Assembly (NCBI GenBank): GCA_025738555.1 | Contig: JAOVFP010000014.1 | Location: 3,348,001-3,412,000, forward strand | Direction of reading: 5' to 3' | DNA from: Cyathus striatus | Lineage: Eukaryota > Basidiomycota > Agaricomycetes > Agaricales > Nidulariaceae | DNA: 64,000 nt | Shown: in pieces, positions 34,830-47,788 of the stretch | How the letters are laid out: each line of letters starts with the position of its first letter | How positions within the stretch are numbered: position 1 is the first letter of the stretch | Position numbers and translations under genes: made by a program | The notes under the pieces: model-generated | What the model was told of the DNA's origin: nothing | Database searches by the model: none | The model's input: the letters and a program-made list of their open reading frames with translations, nothing else

Positions 34830-36221
34830 GAGTGGTAGCGAATAAAAGTGCACTTGGGCTGCCATACACCTCAGACAAGGGTGGATTGGATCACTGTAAA
34901 TATGGTACAACCTGATTTACTTAACAATTATAATAGTTATTAAAATATAACATCTGACTGATGTGTGAGCAAATCTTGAATATGTGCAAGAATAGGAAAA
35001 CTGACTGATCCATGCAAGATATTTACAATAAGATCTGTGACCCCATCCATTCTACTGTCAGCTATCAGGAAGCTGGCTGCACCCAGAATCTGGTCACAGC
35101 TTGTCCTCTAGCTTCAATATTGACTACTTGTACAAATTATTGATACAGTTGGGTATATTACTATAGTACCTATATAATATATGATCATTTAGACCATTGC
35201 TCTCCTGTACATAGAGAAATTCAAGAATTAGTTGACTGCTATAACCAAAATAGGCTAAATCTAAGATGCAGAATCTCACACTTTGGAAAGTAGATAATGC
35301 TGCAACATTATGTAGTACATCCAAAGCATAAAATCAGGATATATATATAATTTAAAGCCCTCTGAATTCATTGGAATCAGTTTAGAAATCTCATTCTCAC
35401 TCATGTCTATTCTATCTCATCAATCTACATGAAAGAGTGCTAGAAAGATACAATATGCTATAAAATTTATAATGCGGAATATATACAATCAATACACTGC
35501 TATCCATGTTTTACCCTAATTTTAGCAATTTTCCTTCTCATAAAAATTGCAGATGTCTTAAACCTCTGCTTCTCATTGTTTTATCTTAATACATCAAATA
35601 TTGGATGTTACAGACCAAATAGAGCACTGTATGAAATCAGTATAAGTAAAAGAAATACATATTAATATTTTAAAAGCATTAGTTGGGTATAATATGCAGA
35701 GCTATTGCTTCAAATATCCAAATCATAGTCAATCTTGGAAGAAAGATGATATTTCAGCTATAAAATCCGAATAAGTAGTTTGGCTGCCAAACAAGCCGTT
35801 GTATTATTAATAAGGGGTGGCCAGTTTCCCGGTTTTCCCACTTTCCAAGGACTCGCAACAAAAATATTCATAATATTTCTCAGAGTGCCTCAAAAAATAC
35901 GGTTTAAGTTTTACATAATTCTATACATAGTCTACTATCTAGCACATATGTTTTATTCTAAGTGCACAGTTTTTAGAATGAACAAATTCGGGTTTTCCAC
36001 TAATGTGGCCAGGTTCCTGTGCTAGTGCAGTAGGGCCAATCAGAAATTTTTCAGAGGCTCAGTTCACATTGCACAGGTAAAATCAGCATGAAACAATTGG
36101 AACAATAAGCAGATTTACTACCCAATTTAGAATTTTCTAATGCATCTGGCACATTACATATTTTATGACATATTCTAATTGTTACAAAAATCAGGATGTA
36201 CCATATTTACACAAACCCAAT
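34830..36221. other. No gene supported
   Basis: AT-rich DNA. A small CpG-containing patch at about 35775-36025 holds GGCCAGTTTCCCGGTTTTCC and a partly inverted/duplicated GGGTTTTCCACTAATGTGGCC, perhaps another short element. Confidence 0.4.
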
Positions 36222-36224
36222 TTA

Positions 36225-36872
36225 GGGCCTATTCGGGTGCAAGGGGAAGAAATCCAGGAAGGGGAAGGTCAGGGAATGTTCCCCCCTGGGAAGGTGAAGA
36301 CTACTTCAACAGTGAGCAGCTATTTACTAGAATTCTATTTCATTTATTCCTCATCTTGCACCAACTTTTTTAGAATATTAAAGTGCATATTCCTATAGAG
36401 ACTATATGATATATTTTAATTTGAATACCATAAACCACCTTCAAATATAAGCTGATCTCTTCTACTCTTATTGGCATGTCTTAACTGCTTAAATTATTGG
36501 GAATGAGTCTATATAGTGTACCATTTCATGTACAATAAATTATATTTGAGTAAATAAAAAGGTTTATGAAGAAGTGCTAAAAATGAGGTGGATATGAATT
36601 GTTTATGTGCTCGCTGTTGAAAATGATGTTGAAGAAGCAGGCACACAACCACCATCAAATCCATCAAGGAATGGTGCAGGCATGGGAAATGATGAGCAGA
36701 CAACATGTGTGTCACACTCCTCCCCTCCCCTACAACCACCCAAATGCATACTTTAGGTGAAGGGCCATGGTTATGCTTGGCAAAAGGGAGTACAGTAACT
36801 AGGGGGTAGCTTTCATCAAATTTGGCAGGTTCCCCCTTGATTTTCCTTCCCCTCCCCCTTGCACCCAAATAG
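36225..36872. repeat. Nested MITE-like segment at the left end of the 36225-40860 element
   Basis: CTATTCGGGTGCAAGGGG (36229) is matched by the inverse CCCCCTTGCACCCAAATAG ending about 36872. It separates the outer GGGCCTATTCG terminus from the TGGGGGTCACCAATC repeat at 36873. A 119-codon frame inside has no recognisable domain. Confidence 0.6.
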
Positions 36873-37014
36873 TGGGGGTCACCAATCCCTATATGGCGCG
36901 GAGTGTGACGTCACACAGTGTGACACAAAGCGTTCTAAATCTTGTCCCAAGTAGAAATTGACACAGCAAACCCAAATCTTGATTGTTTTTCATCATTTTT
37001 TTTGTGCTATAATA

Positions 37015-40000
37015 CTATATTACATCTAAAGAATGCATACAACTATGTATTATAGGTACAACATATAAATTAATTAGGAAATATGCTGCTTGTTGCTCAT
37101 CATCCCATTCACTATTGTTATCCTCATCAAACAACTTATCAAACTCTTCCCCAGAGTCTTGGTCACTATTTGTGTTGTTTATAGTGATGTTCCAATCTCT
37201 TGATGTATAAAGGTCAATATCTGCTTGAAGGGCAACTCTCAGTTCAGGCAAATTTGCACTTAATTTTACTGCAAGTGCATGTTTACCCTTCAAACTTCTG
37301 TACTTTCTCACTTGATCCTTTAGATCATCTTTCTTCATCTTCATTATTTTATTTTTATCCAAAATAAGTCAAAGAGAGGCAACTCTTTCAGCCTCCTTAG
37401 CATTATTTATATCTTTTTCTATCTTCTTTCTTATATTTTCTTCTTTTTTCTTTTCAGAATACTGTATAATAGCTTGTTTCAATTTTCTCTCCTCTCCAGA
37501 TGTTTTTTGAGCTTTCTTTCTTATATGTTTGTAGTCTTTCTCCTTAAAGTATTTCTTCATAAATGCATGTGTATCATTGTGATGGTACATGGCTTGTGCA
37601 TTGTATTGAAGCAGAGTTAATTGTGGTTGCCGGCACATAAGAACTCTAAATGCACCCAGTGCCCCCTCATTCACATCATTTGTGGGTGATAGCCATGCCA
37701 GATCTCTCTCTTCTTCACTTGCTTCATCAATTAGCCCTCCTGGTGCAAATTCTGATACAAATCTGTTCCATGTTTTTAATGCACCTTTCAGAAATTCAAC
37801 TAAATATGGATGTAGATGAGGTAACGCTGATTTTATATTTAAGATAGCATTTATAGCTTCAGGAGATTTCCATGGTTTTTTATCAAATGCTCCTGTTTCA
37901 TATGTTGCATTATCACCAATAACAAACTCAGGATCCTCAATGAGTCTATTAATTAAATGAGAGACATCTTTATGAAGTGGACCAAGATTAAGCATATTCT
38001 CCTTATTAGCTACAGCAGCTTATACAGCTTGAACATATGGCTGGCTGACTGCTTGTCCATAGATTGCTAATGCTGCAAGCTCTGTTTTTGTGGCAGAACA
38101 CTGAAGGGCCTTATGCAAATTATACTCCATATGACTGAAACACATGTTATTTTTATTGTCACATGAAAACTCAAGGAACTCAATAAATTTTTCTAAATGG
38201 ATAATGAGAACTGCTGCAGCTTCACAATATGATCCAAATCGATTATTGGATGTGTCTGGAAATGTAAAACTTCCAGGCTTCACATTTTCATTCCACCACC
38301 AACTGAATTTCTTATGATAACCTTTTTATCATCTTTATTGTTGAAAATAGCTCCAGCAAGTGCAGCTGCTTTTATAGCTCCTCCTACAGTAGTTGAAATT
38401 GCATCCTTCTGTGGTTTTGTTAGATTTTGATTATCAAATTGTATATCTTGAATGACTGAATCATTTGCTCGGTTTGGTAGTAATACAGGGGGTTGAACAT
38501 TATTATCTTTCCAGTATGATGAAGCATGAGTATAACCACTATGAACAGTATTCAGATCCTTATGGCAGCCACATCCTGCCCAGATGAATAACTTCATTAT
38601 AGATTTTTCACAATCTGGTAATTTTTCATATAAATCTCTTCCAAGAGACTTTGTAAGTTCCTCCATCATTATAGCTTCTAAATCATTTCTTTCACTGTTA
38701 TCTAAGCTGTTCCATTTTGTTATTCCACCTGCAGATTTTATCATTTTCTTGTGTGCTTTTAAATATTCAAGTTCAAGTTCAATATTTGAAATGTCCTCCA
38801 TTGCTTTAGTTCCCAATGTTTTATCAACTGCATCACTTTTTCACTGTTTAAATATTTCTGCATCTCTTCTCTCTTTTGCACAGTGATCACTGTGCATACC
38901 TACAAGCTTGCAATAGAGATTAATAAGTACCAGGAGCTCTCCAGTTTGTTCTCCAAGTGGACTATCATTGTAGGCAAGTGCAAGACTATCAAGAATTATT
39001 TCCCAGTCCTTAATAGCCTCTGAGCTAGAGCCATTCAATGATGGTCTAATTCCAACAGACCATGTTGCAATATTTGTTTTTTCAGAACTTTCACTGTTGT
39101 AATCTTCAACTTTGTAGTTAAGATGTCTTGAATTATAGTTAATACTCTTATGTCCAGTTGAATCAGCTGAAATAGTAAAGCCTGTACACATACATAACTA
39201 TATTGTAATTATATGAATTTAGGATCAAAAGTGCTTACCTTGGGTTTGTAGTAGCTCATAACCCAGCTGAATTTGTGCAGCATGAAATCCTTCTGCAATT
39301 ATTCTTGATACTGTGGATTCACTAACATCTCCAACTACTTCAATACCTGCAGTTTTGAAGACCTCTTTTATAATGTCACCTATATGTCTTCTTTTACAGC
39401 CTCCTTTAACAAGTACACATATTAAATGGCAGGTATCTTCTGTATACACCCCTTTATATAACAGTGAATGAGTTAATTTCTTCCTAAGTGCAATTTCTTG
39501 AGCTTTATTTTGTGTCTTTAATTGTGATATTAATTCCTGTGTTTGTTTTTCAGCATTGAGTTTATTCTTGAGTAACAACACATTTTGTTCAAATGCTTTA
39601 AGAGATTTTGCTAGTTCTTGTTCTAATTTCTTTTTATCATTTTCTAACACCATCATAGAATCCATGGCTGCATAAATTTGAGCTACCAGCACTTTTATAT
39701 CAGCTTTCAATTTTTTTTCTGCAAGCTCCGAGATTTTAAGATGATCTTTCAATTTTTCTCTTGTGGTAATAAGCCTTTGTTTTGTATGCCTTTCATTTCT
39801 AAGGCTTTTGTACAATTCAGATGCTTTATTTGCTTGAAAGTCCTTAGCCATTTTCAGTTCTTCAATAGCTTTATCCTTCCTATTGCATATTTTAATTTGT
39901 TCTTTAAGTCTAGACTCAAGAGTAACAATTTGGCCCTGAGAAACAGCTAGCAAGTTCTTGATATTCACTAATTCTTGTTCTTGTGACTCCAGTTCCAGAT

Positions 40001-40085
40001 TCTGGCTGGGCTCATCAGGTTTATAAATCTTCTTAGAGTTTTGAAGCCTTTCTATACGAGCTAATGTTGCTTTTGTTTTTGCCAT
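37015..40085 (-). pseudogene. Coiled-coil putative transposase of an agaricomycete transposon (decayed)
   Basis: The likely start is ATG 40085 (M-A-K-T-K). Exon 1 (40085-39239) encodes about 180 residues of Lys/Glu/Gln-rich coiled coil, then a block with V-Y-T-E-D-T and V-S-E-S-T-V-S-R-I. A 57-bp intron (39182-39238) follows. Exon 2 holds F-T-I-S-A-D-S-T-G-H-K, G-M-H-S-D-H-C-A-K-E, F-I-W-A-G-C-G-C-H-K, F-P-D-T-S-N-N-R and S-P-T-N-D-V-N-E-G-A-L-G. The order fits a large uncharacterised agaricomycete family of about 1000 residues. The acidic residues in A-D-S-T, S-D-H and N-D-V-N-E could be a D-D-E triad (inference). Breaks: TGA near 38843 (expected Trp), a two-base insertion near 38285, TAA near 38020 and TGA near 37369. 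Confidence 0.7.
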
Positions 40086-40863
40086 TTTTACTATGTCCTG
40101 TAATTTGCTAAAATAAGTAATAAATTCAGTGATATGCATAAATACTTGCTCAATAATGAAGATTATATTGAAGAAATGGCTTTGAATCAATAGTTGGTGT
40201 GTTTAGAATCACTTATTGAGGTGGTGGTTTGAGCTAGAGGTGTGTAGTCGATAAAAGATTAATAAATGAACACCTGGAAGCCATGTGTGCGCCACAGCTG
40301 AAGTGCATTGGCTGATTTCCCACGCTTTTTGGCAGAGCAAAACTTGAAACTGCGGCCGTGCAACGAGAACTCAATTTCACAACTCGTGTTAGTGACGAAA
40401 TATGATCAGATTCATTAGGAGAATAAAACTGTTGAGCCCGAATTTTTAATCTGTGGTTGTTACCCCAAAATAATGACATATGATATACCAGATATCATGG
40501 TCAGAGATTGTTTTTCAATTTTCTAGCTCAACAACATTGTTCTATTACCTTTACTGTACAATATTTAGTATCGAAGAAAGTTGAAATATTACGATTCTGA
40601 GAGCTGGGGACAGAAATACTGATTTGATGCCTATTTTGGCAGAGTTTGCATTAACTCATGATTTTATTATGATATAACCAAATACACAAATATACATTCA
40701 GTAATATTAACGATACTATTCAACCGTATACAATGCAAGTTATTTGAAGGTAATTAGAGGTTTGTAGCCCGAGATATTCGACTGGGACAATGGAAAAGGG
40801 CGTGTGATGGCTGTCACGCTAGTGTGACATGCGTGATTGGTGACCCCCACGAATAGGCCCTTA

Positions 40864-41590
40864 GACCTGTCTGAGGTGATACATGCTTGTTGATATAAGC
40901 GACGCCCAGAATAGAAATAGATCGACGAGCCGCCCAGACGGGCGCCCGCTACGAAATAGACACGCATGCACGCAATTTTGCAATTGGGTATAAACTGCCT
41001 GGACGCTGACACAGCAGCAGATGGACCAGGAACAACGGAAAAACCTAGGAATATCATTTGTAATTAGTACATACCTAATCCGTAGCTAAATGTGTCTGTA
41101 ATTGTATATAAATGAGCGATGGGGGGAAGAAACGGCAGGAACTGCCAGGCATTCTTCCCTCCTACTGATAGGGTGTGTAACAGACGATATTCAGAGATAC
41201 ATACGAGATGTTTTGACACCGAGAAATATGTACATAACTTGTTCTAATTTTGAAATTGATACAATTGCGCCCCTTGAACTTACTGAAATCGCACCTTGGG
41301 ATCTAAGTTTAATTATTATATTTGGGATTTATATTCTAAGTATTTTACTAAAGTAACTACTCTCGTCAAGTGACTCAACAATACTTGTCATTGTCGATAG
41401 AGTGTTAATAAGTAAACCTTTTCATTGACCAAGTCCGAATATATTGCAATGACAGTTACTGGTTTGCCAGTAATAGTAGTCATACTTTTTATTTTAACTT
41501 GTAATCACGGATGAACTGCAGTCATCACGGTCAAGGATATGAATGCTTTGGAACTTAATGGAATACATATACTTGATATTTAAAGCATCA
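40864..41590. other. Intergenic, CpG-containing DNA
   Basis: No gene seen. It marks the return to normal CpG content next to the NACHT gene's 3' end. Confidence 0.5.
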
Positions 41591-44271
41591 CTACAGGATA
41601 TCGATACGTGTAATATTGACACCTGTTCTGATGATTCGTGGTGGACAAGATTTGGTAGGACACCACTCCGTAGATCGACAAAAATAATAATCGTAGTCAT
41701 CTCTTCCCTCCAGAGTCAGTCTTCGTGCTTCATTATATGTCTTTTGCCATTCATAAGCAATATGATAAGGTGGATTTCGAGTTTTCTGTATCCATTTTAG
41801 AAATATTTCAAGCAATATATCAGATAATATTCATACCTTAAACCAGGTTAATAAGTTTACTTCCGAAGTATGTGTAAGCCTCGAGTTGAATGAGGAATTG
41901 TCACGGAAATCCTGGGCTGCAGCCGCCAAACTTTCAAGCAGTGAAGGAGTTCTAGCAGGGTTTTTACTATTCAAATACCAGGTCCAGCTCTCCAATGCAC
42001 TTATGAAATGCTCCATATTCCATTCGCGATGAGAAATTATTTGAGTGCATGCATTCTCATAGTCTTCAGGTGTGCAATGGAAGGGACCGGAATACTGGCT
42101 GGATAGAAAGAATTGTAACTCTGCCTGCATGTTGAAAGGAAACAATAACTCAATATCACGGCTGATCGAACAAGTCAGTCCCCTCTCAAAACACTGTGCA
42201 TCATTCAGTGATGAGTATATGAAGACCACAGGGACAACCATGTGTGATGCCAATAACAGTTTTACCAGAGGATCATTGTTGTGTGTTTGCAGACATTGGC
42301 GCCAGTGAGAAAATACATATGATAAAGGATATCTAGTAAGGTTTATTTCCTTCCCCTTAGAAAGATCATAAATGTCAAAGTCAGATGAGAACATGCTGTA
42401 GAAAAGGCTCACAATAGAGGATATACGCCATCTGTAACGTTGCAAGTCAGCCAGAGCATGAGCGGAGAATGAACAATGGGTCTTTAAGATATGAAGAGCA
42501 TCTTTCAATTCATCGGGATGTTCACTGTGTTTGCCTGTGGTTCGGAACCCGAAGTTTTCAAAAACCCAGTCACAATGAAAGAGGTTCAAATTATATGTTT
42601 TTCCTGAGATGAGATTTTGAAAAGACAATTCAGTGTCTTCTGTATTTTTTTTCCCGCTCCGGGAGAGGTGCTCATCCCATTGACAAAATGCATATATCCA
42701 ACAAGCTGTTATTCGTTAGCAACCTTTATATTGTGGAAAATATTTGATATACCATGTTGCTCTGTCGTTACATATTTGGGATTTTTTATAAACCTCAGGC
42801 AAGACAAAGTTATATCGAAATGAGTTGCTGATAAATTCACATAAAAGCCTTCGGATCGTCGTTCTGTGATTAAAAAATCGTGGAACGACCGATGGTGAAA
42901 TTTAATCTCTGAATTACATCTAAAAGACTCAGATCCTGCTTTAAGTGCAATAAGAGAGTGCAGCTGATTCAATGCCAGATATGCTTCTCCTGGTGGGAGA
43001 GATAATAGCTGCTCCACAACTAGAAGTGTCCGTCTCTGATTTTGATTCACTAGCTTCCCAATGTCGAAAGGACCATGCCAGAAACTTGTTGTGTCCTGTA
43101 TGGCGAGTATACAGGACAAAACATTCTTTATTCTTTTGGGATTTCGCACACGAGATAAAATTTCGTAGTATAGAAGGTCGAGATCTGCAAGAGGAGATGT
43201 GTTCTCACCATCCCGAATTCCAAGCACAATGTCGAGCTGAGCATCAGGATTGTAATCTGAACTAGATATGAACTTCATAACTGTCGAAGCATATATGAAC
43301 TGCCCAGAAGATCGCTTAACCAATTTTTCGATATTATCTATAGATGGCCATGGATAAGAAACTGATTTAAGCGCAATCTCAAACCTGGCCCCATCCAGGA
43401 TTCGAGCAAATCCACTCTGAAGAAATGTTCGGATATCCTGGTAAACCCCTGGAACTTTAGCCAAAGATATAAGCTGAGTCGCAAAAATAAGGTCCTTGGA
43501 ATCAAAGGTTTCCAGCAAGTGGAGTTCTGGTCGACTGGTGATGAAGAAACCAAGCGGGAATCTGTCATGACGTACAGCCATAGCTAGCAATCGTAGTATT
43601 GATTTTTGTGAGGATTCCTCGATGCATTCGTCTAATCCATCAATGACTATCACCTTAACGGCAAGTATATCTGGGGATATGGAGAGACAGGGTTCATATA
43701 TAAGCTTTTGAAATTGAATCTCCAATGGTGCATCATCGAGAAGTCGCCTATCGCCTTCTATCGCTGCTAAAATGTGTCCCACAAGTTCTTCATTTAGCAG
43801 GGCGAGTTGATAAGCTATAGTTGGGAAAAACTTCTTCGTGTTGTTTCTATCGGGAGAGCCTCTCCAAAAGAAGAAGCTAGCGCCTAACAGCTTGGCATCG
43901 GCAGCTTGGTGACAAACGGAACGTGCTATGCACGACTTCCCGGCGCCGGCAGGACCATGCAGAACCAATAATCCAGTTTTTTTCTCAGGAACCTTAATCC
44001 ATTCGTGAATATCATTGAGAAGGTGTGTTCGTGTGTCTGGATGGCATTTTGGCGCATCGTATTGGTCCTTTGAGTCATGAGTGGCCCCCAGGGCTAGCGA
44101 ATCGGAAAGGCATTGTAGACCTAGTGCAGTGAATCATCATAAATGAGCTCCTGACTAACAGCTTCCCAGCAGTGGATACGCACCTTCTCTTCCATTATGT
44201 ATTATCGTTTCCGCAAACGTCGCTCGTTGTATAGTAAAATTGTTTGCATTGGGAAAAAATGATGCACTCAT
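41591..44271 (-). CDS. NACHT-domain NTPase (NLR-like protein), 839 aa
   Basis: Four exons: 44271-44184, 44120-42753, 42705-41837 and 41785-41591, with GT..AG introns of 63, 47 and 51 bp. The sum is 2520 nt with matching phases. The N-terminus has F-F-P-N-A-N-N-F-T-I-Q-R-A-T-F (residues 5-19). Walker A is G-P-A-G-A-G-K-S (85-92), Walker B V-I-V-I-D-G-L-D-E-C (about 186-195), and F-F-I-T-S-R-P-E follows near 220. A winged-helix-like stretch (F-H-H-R-S-F-H-D-F-L) and a long C-terminal region follow; no WD40, ankyrin or TPR repeats are visible. The C-terminal exon (Y-H-I-A-Y-E-W-Q-K) is Cys/Tyr-rich. NACHT ATPases act as nucleotide-switched cytosolic sensors in fungal incompatibility and defence. 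No stop or frameshift is seen, so it looks functional. Confidence 0.88.
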
Positions 44272-44624
44272 GGCTGAGGTGAAGGCATGCAGACGTTCGG
44301 AAAAGCTCCCCAGTTATACTTATAAGATGAAGAAGATTTCACGCAAAGCAGTGTTCTACCAACAGCTTATCAGGAAATGAAGTTGAGGCACAGCGAGTCG
44401 CGACACAGCTAGAACTTGGCACTGCCCCACTTTCCCCTATTCATTCTCACTACCTTTTAAGGTAGTGGGTTTTGGGGGAGGTTTGGATTTCCTTATAAGA
44501 CAATTTGTGGATCGCGTTCGGGATCTCACTTTCTGGCCACCTGATTGGCTGATGCCTTTTTGGGACACTTTGTTGTTCCATTTCTCTTTCCTTCTTTCCT
44601 GTCCAATCGTTCTCGCTCGCACAA

Positions 44625-45239
44625 ATGAGGATAGGAGCAGCAGTGTATGTCGCCCGTACAAAAGAGGAGCGACAACACCACAACGAGAAAACATTCGGGC
44701 CGCGTGTCATTCTGACTGACGGAGAGGAAGCAAGGATTTTTACAAATAAGATAAATGAAGAACGAGGAGTATTCATAACACGTTCTTATAAAATGTCATC
44801 CTGGACAGGAACGGCACAAGATATCATGTGGCTCATTACCCGTTTTGCCTCGCCATTTCTCTATGGCATTTTTTTGAACATCTATATAGATACACTGAAG
44901 ATGGCCATCAAATTGCGAGAACTTAACCCTGGTAAGAACCACCTAAACGAAAATTGGAGTATATCACAGATGTCCCTAAAAGAAGCCTTGCATAATGCGG
45001 AGAAAGCACAAAAAATTGCACGGGAAGGACATTGTAAAACCGTCCATGAGGGACATCAAACTCTTAGTCATTTGTTAAAGGTAGGACACGAAGAAGGGGT
45101 CACTGCATTACAATGGTTGCAGAAGAGCATAGAGGACCTTGTAAATGATCCAGATCGTTCCCCGAAACCGCGAATGCTACTTATGGATCATCTAGAGAGA
45201 AGCTACGGGCCGCCATTCCCTAACACCCGAACGAAATGA
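44625..45239 (+). pseudogene. Truncated copy of the 397-aa unknown gene at 50295
   Basis: From about 44694 (F-G-P-R-V-I-L-T-D-G-E-E) to the end this matches the C-terminal ~180 residues of the protein at 50295-51488, and the match continues into the 3' flank (CATAAAGAGCTCGTTAAG). The first ~220 residues of the family are absent; 44625-44693 supplies a short unrelated start. The frame is open to TGA 45237-45239, so a short protein could still be made. It is divergent from the NACHT gene across a 350-bp gap. An R-S-P-K-P-R insertion near residue 180 is missing in the other copy. Confidence 0.6.
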
Positions 45240-47788
45240 AAATAATCAGCGTGAACATAAAGAGCTCGTTAAGATAGTTTTATGTTTGTAATACAGTGTA
45301 ATGAAATGACTTAATTGAGCACCGTTAAAATAATAGTTGTAGCTTTCCGTTGAATTCTCTTGAAAGACATGTGCTTGGACGTGTAGGATGCAGGAGCGGG
45401 GCTAGTTGAAGAGGTCATAGCGCCCAAACGTACGACTTATCAATGACATTAGGCAAATGCACGGGTAACCCTCGGGTATCTCAGATCAACCCATACCCGT
45501 ACCCGACTGTACCCATACCCTTTAACCCACGGGTTTTAACCTAGCGGGTAGCACGGGTAAGGGTAACCCATTGGGTTTCTGCGGGTTTCTGAATATTGAT
45601 GTGTTATGGGTTGAAGAGGTGGAAAGTGGGTTATGTGTACCTAAATGAAGAAAATATGCGAGTATGTCGAGATGTCCATCCGATGTGGGTATTCTAAGGT
45701 GAGGATGAGGGAGTTAGAACGATAAAATGAGAGTTTGCGATGTTACGAGAGAGATAGAACTTCAATGTGAAGTTCTGGCGTGAAAACAAGGCGGCGAGAA
45801 TGTATAAATTGATAAAATCGACGGTGAGCATGTAGAGACGAAGTGTTAGACTTAGAGTATAAGTTTGAGGTAGTGACAAACTTGATTAGGCGGGCTCTAG
45901 AAAATACAGAGACTGATGTACTAAATAAAAAAACAACTAATCCTAAAATGCGTAAGTTACTACGGACACTAGTAAACAACGATCTCGGATTAATGAATGG
46001 AAAATAAATAGAAAACATAGCCAAAATGCGAGGGGAGAATTGAGAAATATATTGGGAAACTTGGTGTTGAGGAATAGTCTCCATGTACTGTCAAACTTCA
46101 GGGTCTGGCTTTGCAAGCGGTGGCAGAGAGGTCTTGATGTGTTGAAATGTTCCTTGGAGTTGGGTATAATGTTGGGGTGGTGCATAAAGATGTATATTTG
46201 GGGAAAGTGAGGGGAAGGGCAAGCGGGGAAGTGAGGATAGGTCGAGACAAGTAGAACGCGTATCGACGCGTCATTCCAGCGTGATGCATGATTATGAAAT
46301 CACGATTTGGAACGTCTTCGGATGTGCGAGATATTGTGTCTCGCATCGCAGGCATCTCGCCTGCCCCACAGGGTCGAACTGCGAGTTCGATTATCATGGG
46401 CGCTTATTATAAGTTGTGACCGGACCCAAGGGTGCACATGGATTAAAAAAAAAGACCTAGGGTCTATTTTTCTGAAATCCCCCAGATGCTCTACCTACCT
46501 ACCTTACTAAGCATTACTAAGCCGATCAATTTCCTAATAAGGAAATCACTGTTTACTTCTATACTTGCTTACACAGTAACTTTCCACCCCTTCTTCCTCT
46601 CATATTGCCTCAGTATGTATTACAGTTCCAGCAGCTCCAGTTACAAGGCAGTTGTTGTCAGAAACCCAGTTAAGGGTGCTTCCAGGCATCCTCAAGAGAA
46701 GTTGAGAGTAGAGAAAGTGTAAGCTTTGTCTTCACAGGTAAGGAGTACAAACAACATGCACTAGCTAAAATACTCTATTGGAATGTCCCACATGACATGA
46801 CCACTGCAAGAGTACACCACAATTCTGACAGTTGTTTCTCAGACATATTTAAGATAATACTGTGGATAGATTAAGTGAGAAAAATTGTTGAATAATGAAT
46901 GGATGTCAACATAACCATTATGTTTCACATCCAGCTTTATTACATTCCACTGCTGAGCCACCACTGAAGTTATGGGTTGATGATATCACCTCATAAATAA
47001 GCATTTAACTTGACCACTCTGTGGACTATCATTCTCTGAGGTTTTAGCATATTTTAGACTGTCCTACTATTTTCTACAGAGTGCTGGGGTACCAAATCTC
47101 TGAAGTTTTTAGTGTTAGTATCTTCAGGTGCAGCATCAGAGACATTAGAGCTTGTCAAGGATTACTCATGCTCTATATGATTATACACAATTGTACATAG
47201 TGAAAAAATTATTTCATTACATAACTAGAACTTTCCTATAGGTAAGATAGCAATATTTAACATAAGTAAGTGTGTTTTGACCCTGGACATTGCTCTGACT
47301 CTGCATTAGGCAAATAACACTTTATGAGTACAAGAACTAACATGGAATGGCTTATCTCAGACCCCAAGCTCACTTAACATGAGATAAAACCTCATTGTAT
47401 AAGAGGTTCCAAAAATATTTTTTCAAGCCTCTGGCAGTACCTACCTACCCTACCTACCGTGGGAAATTTCAATCCCTGTGCACCCTTGACCGGACCGATT
47501 GGCGCGTGTTCCCGACGATGCAATATTTTCCACCGGCTATAGCCTACTGGGAATTGCCAACTGCGTCGGCTGAGACCTTGCTTGTCTAGTTGGAGAAGAA
47601 GGAGAGTAAAATTCAGGTAGAATTAATAGTATGAAATGTAAGAGAATTAACATTTATTAATAATACAAATTTAAATACATAGGGATTGATGCACTAGATT
47701 AAAAGTCATATATTTTGTATATGAAGCTCATAAGTCTGAAAGAGCAGGTTGTGAGAGTAGGGATTAAAATAAGGAAAATGAAAATACC
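45240..47788. other. Intergenic region with one probable CpG-poor insertion
   Basis: 45450-45590 is rich in ACCCGTACCC / CGGGTANGGGT words in both orientations. From about 46500 to 47430 the DNA turns CpG-poor and AT-rich, bounded on both sides by CTACCTACCTACC-like words (46491, 47441), suggesting an inserted repeat. A frame at 47395-47589 ends Y-W-E-L-P-T-A-S-A-E-T-L-L; a related ending recurs near 58450. No gene is supported. Confidence 0.45.

Larger units (their letters stand above)
36225..40860. mobile_element. 4.6-kb TIR element flanked by TTA, carrying a coiled-coil putative transposase
   Basis: GGGCCTATTCG at 36225-36235 and its inverse CGAATAGGCCC at 40850-40860 are bounded by TTA on both sides (36222-36224, 40861-40863). 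Inside the right end, GATTGGTGACCCCCA (40835-40849) pairs with TGGGGGTCACCAATC at 36873-36887, and both sub-ends hold GTGTGAC-type words. GGGCC ends with TTA duplications recall PIF/Harbinger and Tourist elements, but the single gene inside is not a Harbinger transposase that I can recognise. Confidence 0.65.

Noticed and set aside
36509..36868. Minus-strand 119-codon gene
   Set aside because: Lies across the nested MITE's right end; no domain or intron.
45450..45590. Interstitial telomere repeat
   Set aside because: Words are ACCCGT/ACCCAT variants, not TTAGGG, and occur in both orientations.
46310..46410. tRNA gene (GTTCGATT word)
   Set aside because: The T-stem does not pair and no A box is at the right distance.
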